Shown: positions 1-8,644 of the stretch, one piece after another | How positions within the stretch are numbered: position 1 is the stretch's first letter | Layout: every line of letters starts with the position of its first letter | Assembly: GCA_003116975.1 (NCBI GenBank) | Contig: BGKB01000042.1 | Span: 62,001 to 126,000, forward strand | Origin: Aurantiochytrium sp. KH105 | Taxonomy: Eukaryota; Sar; Bigyra; Thraustochytrida; Thraustochytriidae | Direction of reading: 5' to 3' | Length of the DNA stretch: 64,000 bases | Notes under the pieces: generated by a model | What the model was told of the DNA's origin: nothing | Database searches by the model: none | The model's input: only the letters and a program-made list of their open reading frames with translations | Program-made: the position numbers and the translations under genes

Positions 1-1
1 A

Positions 2-253
2 GCAGAGCGTGCTCCCAAGCGGAAGCGCCACCGGCTGGACCCGCGCTACATCGCAACGCTCCAAGAAGCACTCGAGCAATCCTTGACCACGATGGATGCC
101 CTCCACTTCTTCCGCGAAAAGTGGGGCCAGACCGAGGCAGACTGGAATGCGATGCCAGGTGACAAGCCGGCGTTGTTTCCGGAAGACAAGCAGCTCAAGA
201 CCAAGCTCGCCAACATGAAGCATGCCCTCAAGAAGCAGAGGTCGGAGGTTTGA
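2..253 (+). CDS. C-terminal end of an unknown protein (5' end outside window)
   Basis: The frame is open from the window edge to a TGA at 251-253, giving the last 83 residues. It begins with a basic cluster (PKRKRHRLDPRY) that could be a nuclear localisation signal. A mixed helical stretch follows (DALHFFREKWGQTEADW), then a lysine-rich tail ending KKQRSEV. Codon use favours G/C at third positions, as in the confident genes nearby, and no stop interrupts the frame. I do not recognise a family. The real start and most of the protein lie to the left, so neither function nor exon structure can be judged. The next gene is on the opposite strand and converges on this one. Confidence 0.5.
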   Translation, partial: AERAPKRKRHRLDPRYIATLQEALEQSLTTMDALHFFREKWGQTEADWNAMPGDKPALFPEDKQLKTKLANMKHALKKQRSEV

Positions 254-865
254 CGACTTGCTGACCCCAGACGTAACGATAAACAAAGATAATTCCGATG
301 CATTTGCGCCAATCTCACTTCTACTCCGCTCATGCGGCTCGCCCACCGGCCTTGTCGCGCCTTCTACGCCCCCGCAAGGCCCGCACGGACGCTCAGGGGC
401 TCGCAGGTCCCGGTTCTGCCTGCTTGTTCCCTAAGATGCTTCCTGATGATTAGCTGCTGATTAGGTCTTTGCCGGGCCGAAGCAATTTTGCAGGGACACC
501 CCGCACGCCCGCGCGCTCCCGGCCGGCGTCCTCCCCCGGGGTCGCGCGCACGCTGCCGCGGCCGCGCGCCGATCGAGGCAAAGCCGGATGGGTCTGATGC
601 CCAGGAGGCCTTCGATTATGAGGAGACGATCACGTACTTTACTCGCGAACTCCGTGTTAAATAGCCTGGCTACAATTTGATGACAGTTGAACGAATCCAT
701 TGTCGAGAGTAAAGAGGTCGAAGTGACTTTAAAGGACCCGCAAATCTATTTTGCCAAGAAAAACCGACATTGGAAGAGCACGAATTGAAGCGTGGCGGGC
801 CAAGAAAACAAGAAAAAGAGGGAATTGATATTTGAGGATGATAAGTCGGGTACGCCTCGGTAAGA
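254..865. other. Convergent 3' spacer
   Basis: Lies between two converging gene ends. Positions 490-580 are extremely GC-rich and the rest is of ordinary composition. A 79-codon ATG frame on the minus strand (461-700) has no recognisable domain and I do not call it a gene. Confidence 0.5.
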
Positions 866-2113
866 TTAGTCGCGAGCGCACGTACCATCCGCTTGCTCGG
901 TGAAACCACTGTAGCAGGTGTTGACAGTGAAATCGACTCGTTCAGCCATTCGGCCGACGAAGCGGTCATTGATGGGAGAAAGACCAACAACTCCGTTCTT
1001 GTAGCCAACGACTGCCCATTGGTGCTTGATCTGGATCACGCCGTTCTCATGGATGCGAATGTCGAACTGCACTCTATTGCTATCTTCCTGGTCGTAGTCG
1101 ATAAGCTGGGAGTAGTAAACGTGAAAGTAAGAAACGTCTTCCGCAGTCTTTCCTTTGAAGGCTCGGACGCAGCCATGGGGCTTTTCGCTGACGCTGACCG
1201 AGCAGTCGGTGGGCTCCCATTTTGCAAAGTAGCCGCTAATGCGCGGTTGCATGAAGTGCAACCTTGTCAGGTCTGTGCTGTCCCCATCAAGAATGTCACT
1301 TTCGCAATCAGCGGCTTTGCGCACAAACGAGATGAAGCCTTGCGGGCTCACACAAATGACATGATAGTCTGCAGTGCCATACGTGCGCCCATAAAAGGGA
1401 AAGTTGAAACCGATGTCATCAGCTGTGAGAGCCATTGGCGCTCCGTCAATATTGGCAAAGTGATCCTCCTCGGGGGCGGTGAGGGCTTGATCGTAAGTCT
1501 TCGTAACGATGTATTCTTCAGCGGCTCCAGGCTCTCCCATGGGCGTGAAGGTGAGCGTGGCTTTCTGCTTGCCAAGCAGCATCCGATTTGTGGCATCCTC
1601 GGCCCCGCTGTCGAACTCCTCGGCGAGGAAGTGGCCGATGATTGCGCACTGGGGCAGCGGAGTCGAACCTTTAAAGACTTCAAAGCCGCACACGCTGCAC
1701 GAGCCGTCAATCTGGGGCGTGTACAGCGGATCGCAGCGCAGCTCGTTGTCACCCGTGCACCAGGGTTGCTTCTTGCCTCCGCACGGGGAGCATTTTGTGC
1801 CGTCAGAGAGATTAGGGGCGAGACCGCCGTTGCATGGCGCGCCAGTTGTGCAGAGGGGCTGGCCCTTGCCGCCGCAGGATGAGCAGTACCCTTTATTGTA
1901 TTCGACGGTACGTCCTCGGCAGTCGAGCGTATTGGGTTCCGGGCAGATGGGCTTGCCGCTTGAGCCGCACGGGGTACACTCGCCGTCGATCACGGTGAGG
2001 CCGCCGCGACAGGGGATCTCGGTGTCGCAGGGCTCTTTGCCTTTGAGACCGCACGCCTCGGTCCGCGCTGCGAGGCAGGCGACAGCGAACGCGATGAGCA
2101 CCGTGGTCCGCAT
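866..2113 (-). CDS. Secreted cysteine-rich repeat protein with C-terminal beta-sandwich-like domain
   Basis: 415 residues from the ATG at 2113. The first 20 residues (MRTTVLIAFAVACLAARTEA) form a signal peptide ending just before a Cys-Gly, and this decides the start; the frame stays open further upstream but reads as GC-rich spacer. Residues 21 to about 150 hold four tandem cysteine modules, each opening with Cys-Gly-x-x-Gly-(Lys/Gln)-Pro-x-Cys and carrying Cys-x-Gly-Gly and Gly-x-Cys-x-(Pro/Ser)-Cys-Gly spacings. The remainder (about 230-410) has the pattern 'FNFPFYGRTYG...ICVSPQGFISF...YFHVYYSQL...VQFDIRIHENGVIQIKH'. This resembles nidogen-like/surface beta-sandwich domains seen in extracellular proteins; the assignment rests on pattern only. 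The protein is probably extracellular or wall-associated. Binding partner unknown. Confidence 0.75.
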   Translation of the reverse strand: MRTTVLIAFAVACLAARTEACGLKGKEPCDTEIPCRGGLTVIDGECTPCGSSGKPICPEPNTLDCRGRTVEYNKGYCSSCGGKGQPLCTTGAPCNGGLAPNLSDGTKCSPCGGKKQPWCTGDNELRCDPLYTPQIDGSCSVCGFEVFKGSTPLPQCAIIGHFLAEEFDSGAEDATNRMLLGKQKATLTFTPMGEPGAAEEYIVTKTYDQALTAPEEDHFANIDGAPMALTADDIGFNFPFYGRTYGTADYHVICVSPQGFISFVRKAADCESDILDGDSTDLTRLHFMQPRISGYFAKWEPTDCSVSVSEKPHGCVRAFKGKTAEDVSYFHVYYSQLIDYDQEDSNRVQFDIRIHENGVIQIKHQWAVVGYKNGVVGLSPINDRFVGRMAERVDFTVNTCYSGFTEQADGTCARD

Positions 2114-3626
2114 TGTTCGATACCTGCTTGCTTGCTTGCTTGCTTGCTTTCTCTTCTTTCTCTCCTTGGATGGGCAAGAGGATTGGGGTTTGCTGTCGCC
2201 GGCCGCGCCGCGGCCGCCATCGCTGGCGTAGATTTTGAGGGCAAGAAGGACGAGCTGGAAGATGGCGGTGAGCGGACGTACTGTCAAGTTCCAAGGACGG
2301 GCCGTGAGACGTATCACCAACGCGTGTGCAGAGCCGGGAGAATGCGCAGCACGCGTGCAGTGCATCGAGCATGCACGTAAAGCAGGGTGGACACCTCGCT
2401 CTGCAGGACGCGCTCTCCCGCGCCGCGCTCCGCCGTCCTGTGCTGTCCTGGTCTCCTGCAGCGACGGACGAGGCGAGGCATGGCAACGCGCGCGCGCGGG
2501 TGCCCGCGAGAGAGCCGCACGCAGGGTCCATGAACCCTGACTCAACTGCGCAGCCTTGCGCCAGCCGGCGTGAAATTGAGTCTCCTCGCCGGCCTGCGCC
2601 TGCTGCTAGTGATTTTGTTGCACTCTGGCTGCTCAGCTGCCTGCAGCCAGCTGCAGCTGCCATGGCTGCTCCTGCACAGCTCAGAGTCCGCGCCGTACTG
2701 TGCTGCGTGGCGCTGAGGCGTGACGTGTCAGCCCGTGACGATCACAGCCGACCGAGACGAGCTGCTCCGAGACGAGAGGAGATTCCCGCCCTCCGTCCCG
2801 TAATCGTACCATGTGTTGGCGCGTGCATCGTCGGTGGACGCCTCCCTCTCCACAGCTCTACTTCCGCACTTTCCTCCCCCACACAAGCGGCGCCAACCAG
2901 GGCAAGGCGCGTTGGCCGCCGTTCTCGGAGGCTGAGAGAAAGTCGGCTGCGGGGAAGAGGCGGGCCGCTGCGGGCCCTTCACTTCGACCGCGTCCGGGAC
3001 ACCCCTCTCCCTCGCTCGCTCTTTATAGCCTGGGTCATGGCTTCCGAAAGCCTGGACGCGCCGTGGCCGCAACCAGCATTGCAGGTCACCGGGCAGTGGT
3101 GGCAGGTGGCCAGCCGCGTTGTAATCATTGGTGTCTGTCCGTGCCGCCTGCCACACCCGCCGCTCCGGAGTTGCGCGCCGCAGCTGCCGCAGCCGTCGAT
3201 CTGGATCCCGGATCCTGCACGTCCGGCCCCGGACCCCGGAGCAGCGCAGTCGTGAAGGCGTCCACCAGTTTTGCGGGGGCGTGAGGACGGGAGAGCGGCC
3301 AGTAGCAACAACAGGAGACGAGCGCGTCCACGTTGGTCTTCGGCCGTGGGAACTGGATAGTTCTGGAGAAGATCGGGAGTTCGGGAGATCGGGAGATAAA
3401 AAAGGGACGAGATGCGGAGAGGAAAGTGGACTGGACAAGATGAAGGAGATGCTGCGATACGAGACCGAATGCTGGAGATGCCGCGACACGAAACCGGATG
3501 CTGGCGTACACCTTCTGACGCTGCGAGGTTCTGCCGCGGGCAGGATACAAACAACACAAAGTCTGCCTTCTGGCTGATCTTTTTTGTTTCTGATTTTTTT
3601 CAAATACTACGCAAAGTAGCTAAGGG
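2114..3626. other. GC-rich spacer upstream of the secreted-protein gene
   Basis: About 1.5 kb between the start of the cysteine-rich gene and the 3' end of the GPCR gene. Overlapping open frames on both strands have no recognisable domains and reflect GC-rich composition. It should hold the promoter and 5' leader of the 866-2113 gene. A TTGC tetranucleotide run sits at 2126-2149, only about 15 bases upstream of that gene's ATG, hence probably in its leader. Confidence 0.45.
2126..2149. repeat. (TTGC)n microsatellite
   Basis: Six consecutive tetranucleotide units, directly followed by a CT-rich tract. Located just upstream of the ATG at 2113 (minus strand). Confidence 0.9.
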
Positions 3627-6600
3627 TTAGTACTTTGCGACAGAGTCTGTCGCGCCAAGAGACTCCTGCTTCGTCTCCGGGGCATTGCTCGTCACTTTAC
3701 TCGACGCCTGAGTCACCGAGGCGACCTGGGTTCTTGAAACCCCCGCTCGGCTCCTACTCTTTGGCTTGAGGGCGCTCGTGCCAAATCCAGAGCTCTCCGG
3801 AGGACCGAATATGCAAAAGTATACCTTGGGGCAGAAAATGAGAGCGCACGTCGAAAAGTCATTGAGGAAGATCGCGATGGCACGAATAAACATCGAGGTC
3901 TGCTCATCGTTCGCAGTCAGCTTGATGACAGGCAAGGCGAGGACCAAGATCTGAAGGTTACTCACCATGGCCAAGCTCAAATACTTTGCCTCTGCAAACA
4001 CTCCATTCACCTTGCGACATTGGTAGCTCAGAACCGCTCCGTACATGAGTAGACCCAAGTGGTATGCTGCCATAAACCAAACAAATATGCTAGAGTGAGG
4101 ACTTTCGCAGGCACCGTTAAGTGGATCATCAGAAGGACGGACAAATTGGAGCGGGTCCGTGACCGTCCAGGCCAAGAGCCCGATCGCCTCGATAGCCACC
4201 AGGAAAATAAGCACTTGCACCGCAGTTTTCAGCGAGACCCCCCGCGCTTTCTTCATCCTTGCTGCGCTGCGAAAGACTTTGACCACGCGTCGGAGCTTGA
4301 CAATCATTGTCGAAAATGTAATTGCAAAGCCAATGCCATAGAACCAAGGTTGAGCCATGCAAGCCCAATTGGCAAGATCATTCTTTCCTTCGCCTGCGGC
4401 AGGACCGACACTGTCGTCTACAGCCATGACAAAGTTGGTCATGGAGGACGTCATCGTACCGAATCCCACTAGGATGAGCAGCACAGGCTGTGAAGCTCTC
4501 ACGATTGCATTGTTGCGCATTGCGATTGTCCAGACAATACAGCCCAAGGCAAACGCGCTGTTCATGCCTCCAAGAACTCGGGCAATCAGTTTGATGCTGC
4601 TTACTCCTGCCTTGTCTTCGTCCACCTCGCACATCATTGTTAGATTTCGCGTCAACGTCGATGCGCACGTCTCGTTGGACGCATCTGCGTACACGGCCGT
4701 GTAGTAAAACCCGCATTCGCAACGCGCAGGAAGCCCATCGCTGCTGTCTTCCTCCGTACAGTACCCGTTTGCTGGACATCCATCACTGCACAATGTAGGC
4801 GCCGGGGCGTCAATGTACATTGTCATGACATAATACCACGTCACGCCGCCGTCCGCGGCGGAGACCTGCCTTGCAGCCTGAACAGACACAATTTTGTCCA
4901 CACTTGAGCCGAACGCATCGTTCCACGAGACAATGAAGGTGCCGCCACCGAGCTTGAAGGCATTGTAAACAACATTTGCTTCAAAGCTGTCACCGAGCGA
5001 AGTGACGGACTCAGTTTGCTGCAAAAAGTCAACGTACGGCTGAGGGTCCGACATATTCCACCCTTGATGCGCTGTGACGTCTCCGTGCGCTACAATATTG
5101 AGATTCTCATCGAGGATTATCGGATAAAAGTCTGGCCCAACTGTCACGTTGCCAGCATTGATTTCCACAAGAATAGCACTCACCTCGGCATCCGAACCTG
5201 CGAGTTGAATATCTGTGACGATCTCACCAATCAACGCCTGACTGCTGATTTCGGAGCATGGCGCCGAGTACATCGAGGAGCAAGCCTCTGTCACTGGTGC
5301 GCGCTCTCGTCGATAGCCGAGAATCAGGTAGTATTCATTATCATCTGTGACGAGCTTCTGGACGAATGCCGCAAAAGAACTAACGTTGTCTTCTCCAGCC
5401 AGCTCGAGCCAACCGCCGCCCAAGTCGGCCAAATCCTTTAGCTTGGCGTCCGCGGTTGATACTTCCCCAATGTGACGTACGGCGAAGGCCGCTGCCGCGT
5501 CTGCACCAACAAGACTGGCGTCGACTGTGTCTGCCATGACAGTTCTGGTAGCATAGTCAACGATGAGGACGCCAAATCCGCCAGGCATGATGTACTCCTC
5601 GGAGTTGACATTGTTGATTCCGACAAAGAGACCATCCTCCTCACTGCGAGTGAGAATGTCGACTTGAGCATGAGCCGCGAGTGTGAGAACATTGCTCATG
5701 GCGCATGGTTCGCTGTACTCGACCGAGCATGTGCCGCACAATGCGCTCTCCGCGGCTGGGTCACGAATATGGTTGAAACCTGCGCCAACATAGTAATCGT
5801 TTCCAAAGCGCCGGAGACCTGCGACGTAGCTAACTTTCTCTTGTGCTGTCGCTGTGGACGAAACGGCCCAGTCATAGCTGGCCCATCCACCACCTGACAG
5901 AGCCTCGGCAACAAAGTGCTCGTGCAGCCTTGTGCCGTTCTGTTTGCTGACATCCGGAACAATTGACAGAGAGATGTCAAATAGTGTTTTCTCAATCCAA
6001 TCGCTACGCTTGTGAGCAAAAGCCCCACTCGTGAAGTTCTCGCCAAACCCATACGCAAAGACATACCAGCCTCCCTCCTGATAGGTCGTGTCTGTCGAGA
6101 AGGTGATGTCATTCCAGGTCTCGCGCAGCTCGGCAGGTGTATCGGCTGTCATTGCGCTATATAGCGCCGCGCCAACGAGAGACTGAGCAGTCACGATGTT
6201 ACAGAGCCTGTTGACTGTGGTCGGGCAAGTCTCAACGGGTGGACGAGGCAAATAACGATGCGCGAAACCCGCAACGATGACGTATGAGTGCCCGATCACA
6301 TCGATGCGATTGGCGTACCCAAGAAAGGAGACAGGTTCGCCGTCAAAGTCTTCGGACACAAAGTTGAACTTGAACCATCCATCGCTGTCTTCTGCAGACG
6401 CAAGAAGAACTTCTTCAGAGAGACCATCTTGAGTGGTGGTCACACCGAGAGACAGGGCCATTTCCTCGAGCGTCAGGTTGCTAAATCCCACGGCATTGCG
6501 ACCATTGGCGATGCAGCGCATGGAATCTGCGTCGAAAATGTACGGAACAAAACCGTAGGCGTCCTTGATGTTAAACTCTTGAGCGTTGACCTGGTCCAAT

Positions 6601-6869
6601 ATGGCTTGTAGCTGTTCTTCGTTCGCTTGCGCGGATAGGAGCTTCGACGTGGTCAGAACAAGACGAAGCACATTGTTGAAGGAACAAGGAGCCGCATAGT
6701 CAGCGGAGCAGGCAGGAAAATCAGTCACCGTCGTGTTCGAAATCTCGTCCTCCGAAGTCAGAAATCGATCGTGGAAACGCGGCGGTCGTCTCCCCAAGGC
6801 TGGCGTTATACATTGCAAGAGCAAAAGTGCGCATGCAAGCTGAAGCGCACAGCTTCGAAACTTCGTCAT
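3627..6869 (-). CDS. Class C-type GPCR with four Cache-like extracellular repeats
   Basis: 1080 residues, single exon, ATG at 6869. Signal peptide about 1-26. Four extracellular modules follow, each opening with a paired-Cys signature: C54...C62, C215...C223, C381...C389, C530...C538. Modules 1, 3 and 4 share Cys-x3-Tyr-x2-Pro-Cys. The first three end in a GGW/DGW strand plus a 'YYVGAGF/YVIVAGF/YYLILGY' strand, the hallmark of small Cache ligand-sensing domains. A short Cys-rich EGF-like stretch (694-735) precedes seven hydrophobic helices at about 761-783, 794-816, 838-858, 882-902, 925-948, 963-983 and 993-1016. The stretches 'ASQPVLLILVGFGTM', 'FSTMIVKLRRVVKVF' and 'FCPKVYF' match class C (GABA-B-like) 7TM domains. 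The intracellular tail is short and Ser/Lys-rich. Likely a plasma-membrane receptor for a small molecule signalling through a G protein. Ligand unknown. The usual class C Venus-flytrap is not visible. Confidence 0.88.
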   Translation of the reverse strand: MTKFRSCALQLACALLLLQCITPALGRRPPRFHDRFLTSEDEISNTTVTDFPACSADYAAPCSFNNVLRLVLTTSKLLSAQANEEQLQAILDQVNAQEFNIKDAYGFVPYIFDADSMRCIANGRNAVGFSNLTLEEMALSLGVTTTQDGLSEEVLLASAEDSDGWFKFNFVSEDFDGEPVSFLGYANRIDVIGHSYVIVAGFAHRYLPRPPVETCPTTVNRLCNIVTAQSLVGAALYSAMTADTPAELRETWNDITFSTDTTYQEGGWYVFAYGFGENFTSGAFAHKRSDWIEKTLFDISLSIVPDVSKQNGTRLHEHFVAEALSGGGWASYDWAVSSTATAQEKVSYVAGLRRFGNDYYVGAGFNHIRDPAAESALCGTCSVEYSEPCAMSNVLTLAAHAQVDILTRSEEDGLFVGINNVNSEEYIMPGGFGVLIVDYATRTVMADTVDASLVGADAAAAFAVRHIGEVSTADAKLKDLADLGGGWLELAGEDNVSSFAAFVQKLVTDDNEYYLILGYRRERAPVTEACSSMYSAPCSEISSQALIGEIVTDIQLAGSDAEVSAILVEINAGNVTVGPDFYPIILDENLNIVAHGDVTAHQGWNMSDPQPYVDFLQQTESVTSLGDSFEANVVYNAFKLGGGTFIVSWNDAFGSSVDKIVSVQAARQVSAADGGVTWYYVMTMYIDAPAPTLCSDGCPANGYCTEEDSSDGLPARCECGFYYTAVYADASNETCASTLTRNLTMMCEVDEDKAGVSSIKLIARVLGGMNSAFALGCIVWTIAMRNNAIVRASQPVLLILVGFGTMTSSMTNFVMAVDDSVGPAAGEGKNDLANWACMAQPWFYGIGFAITFSTMIVKLRRVVKVFRSAARMKKARGVSLKTAVQVLIFLVAIEAIGLLAWTVTDPLQFVRPSDDPLNGACESPHSSIFVWFMAAYHLGLLMYGAVLSYQCRKVNGVFAEAKYLSLAMVSNLQILVLALPVIKLTANDEQTSMFIRAIAIFLNDFSTCALIFCPKVYFCIFGPPESSGFGTSALKPKSRSRAGVSRTQVASVTQASSKVTSNAPETKQESLGATDSVAKY

Positions 6870-8644
6870 TGGCTAGTGCCTCTCCAGCTCCTCACCAATG
6901 GTGCAGCAGTCTTGCGCGGTTTCGGTTTTGGCTTCGTCTGAATGCTACGAACCGAGCCTTCGCAGAAGCACTGGAGCAGCTTGCGTCGTTGAAGAAACAT
7001 CGGGTGGCTCCTCAGCGCGATCGCCGGACCGCGAATTTCTCGTTTTTGCCGGAAGCGAACTAGCTCATCCTCCACGAGCCGTTCCACGAGTGGAGGACGC
7101 GGCGTCCGAAGCTGCGTCCGCGCCCCGCAGAAAGGATTTTTTTTTGCGGCCGCAAACACCTATCGAGCGTTTCTGTCATTTGACATTAGAGAATGGCGGG
7201 GGCGGTCCGGCGGGCCATGAAACGTGCGGCGTTTGTGGTAGGTGATTCGAGGAAGTTGGTACCGCCGAACGCACGACTTTACGTGGTCAACCAAGCACCC
7301 TTATCTTAACGGATCCCGGCAGCCTCCGTCCGTGCCTTTGCAAATACCGAAAGATCGTTTAAGTCTAGACAGCCATTCTCGCGCTTAGGGTGGGTTGCTC
7401 ACATACCGCGAATTGTGGCGGTTGCAAAATTTCACTGCGAGGCGCCAGATATGGCGAGGGCCTTGGCCCATTCCCCGCAAAAATGGCGATCGCCACGACA
7501 CGGCCCTGCACCTTGAAGCTGCAGCGGGTCCAGGACTTGCTCTTACATTCGCGGCCCACTGCAGTGACAAAGCCGTGCGCTCTCAAACGGATGTGCGTTG
7601 CAGCCATGCAGAGTGAGCCATAGGTCCTTTTGTTACTGTACGAAATTGCAGCGATTGCAAAAGTATTTCGAATTGGTTGGTAATAAACATGTAGCAGGAT
7701 TGGATTGAAGGCGCGACTTGGCGCCGGCTTTAAAATAAATAGGCGAGCGAAACCGACACTTTTCCTTTGCTATAGGTATCTATGACTAGATTAAAACCTT
7801 GCTTGTTGCGACACGACATTTCCTTCCTATTCCTATTTTTTTTCCCTCTCGCCTGGCTGGCGACTCCTTCCTCGGAAACCACGGACGGTCTGCGCTGCCG
7901 CTTGGGCCCCTACATACATCAAGCAGCAGCCACCGGACAAGCCAAGCCGCGGAAGGTCCGAAAGGTCTGTGCTGACGCTGCGATGGTGATGACGACGCGC
8001 TCGCTCTGGGCATTGGCCTCCTGCGCAACCAGCTAAGGGACTCATGAGGGGTGTCCCGTCACCAAAGGACCCCTAGGTTGAAACGGTCAAATGGGCGCCA
8101 AGTCGAGAGCGCTCGGCGTGTGCTTCTTCTGCCTGCCTGCCTGCTTGCCTGCCTGCCTGCCTTCGAGCCTTCGTGCGTGCGCGCGACAGGTATGTTGTCT
8201 GTTTTAGCTGAGTATAAGCCAAGCAGTCAGTCGGCCAAGCAGTCAAGCAGGTCAAACCAGCCCGCGCAAAAGCGAGCGCGAAACCGCGTGGCCGGCGAAC
8301 GAGGCTGCGCGGGCACAGCGAGTACAGCACGCGCAAAAGAGAGAGAAAAGGAAAGGGAGACTTGTCCCTTGGCCAAATTCGCTTTGCTCTGGCTTCGGCG
8401 AAGGCGGGTGGGCGGACCTCTAGCGGGCGATCTAGCTCTGCTCTTCTCTGCTCTGCGCTGCTCTGCTCTCCTCTGTTCTGCGCGGCGTAGCGTGACGTGA
8501 AGAGGACGCGCATTGATTTATCGCGTTTATAACGAGTACAATTAGCGTGCGGAGCATTGACGCCGAGAAAAAGGACGTCGACAAGGTGCATAAATATTTT
8601 TTGCAAGCTCAAAAGCAAAGTCGAAGTGTGCGACGGTCGCAAGA
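6870..8644. promoter_or_regulatory. Divergent spacer between GPCR and IFT140 genes
   Basis: About 1.8 kb between two genes transcribed away from each other, so it must contain both promoters. It holds an AT-richer core (about 7620-7850), a CTGC tetranucleotide tract (8131-8162) and a CTCTG-rich stretch (about 8435-8480). No convincing coding frame, tRNA or TATA box was seen. Confidence 0.5.
8131..8162. repeat. (CTGC)n microsatellite
   Basis: Eight near-perfect tetranucleotide units with one C-to-T variant, about 480 bp upstream of the IFT140 ATG. Confidence 0.9.

Noticed and set aside
893-1882. 329-codon plus-strand frame
   Set aside because: Antisense to the secreted cysteine-rich gene, whose signal peptide and Cys repeats identify the coding strand.
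866-2113. Bacterial transfer as origin of the Cys-Gly motif protein
   Set aside because: The motif is short and base composition matches neighbouring genes; nothing in the sequence supports transfer.
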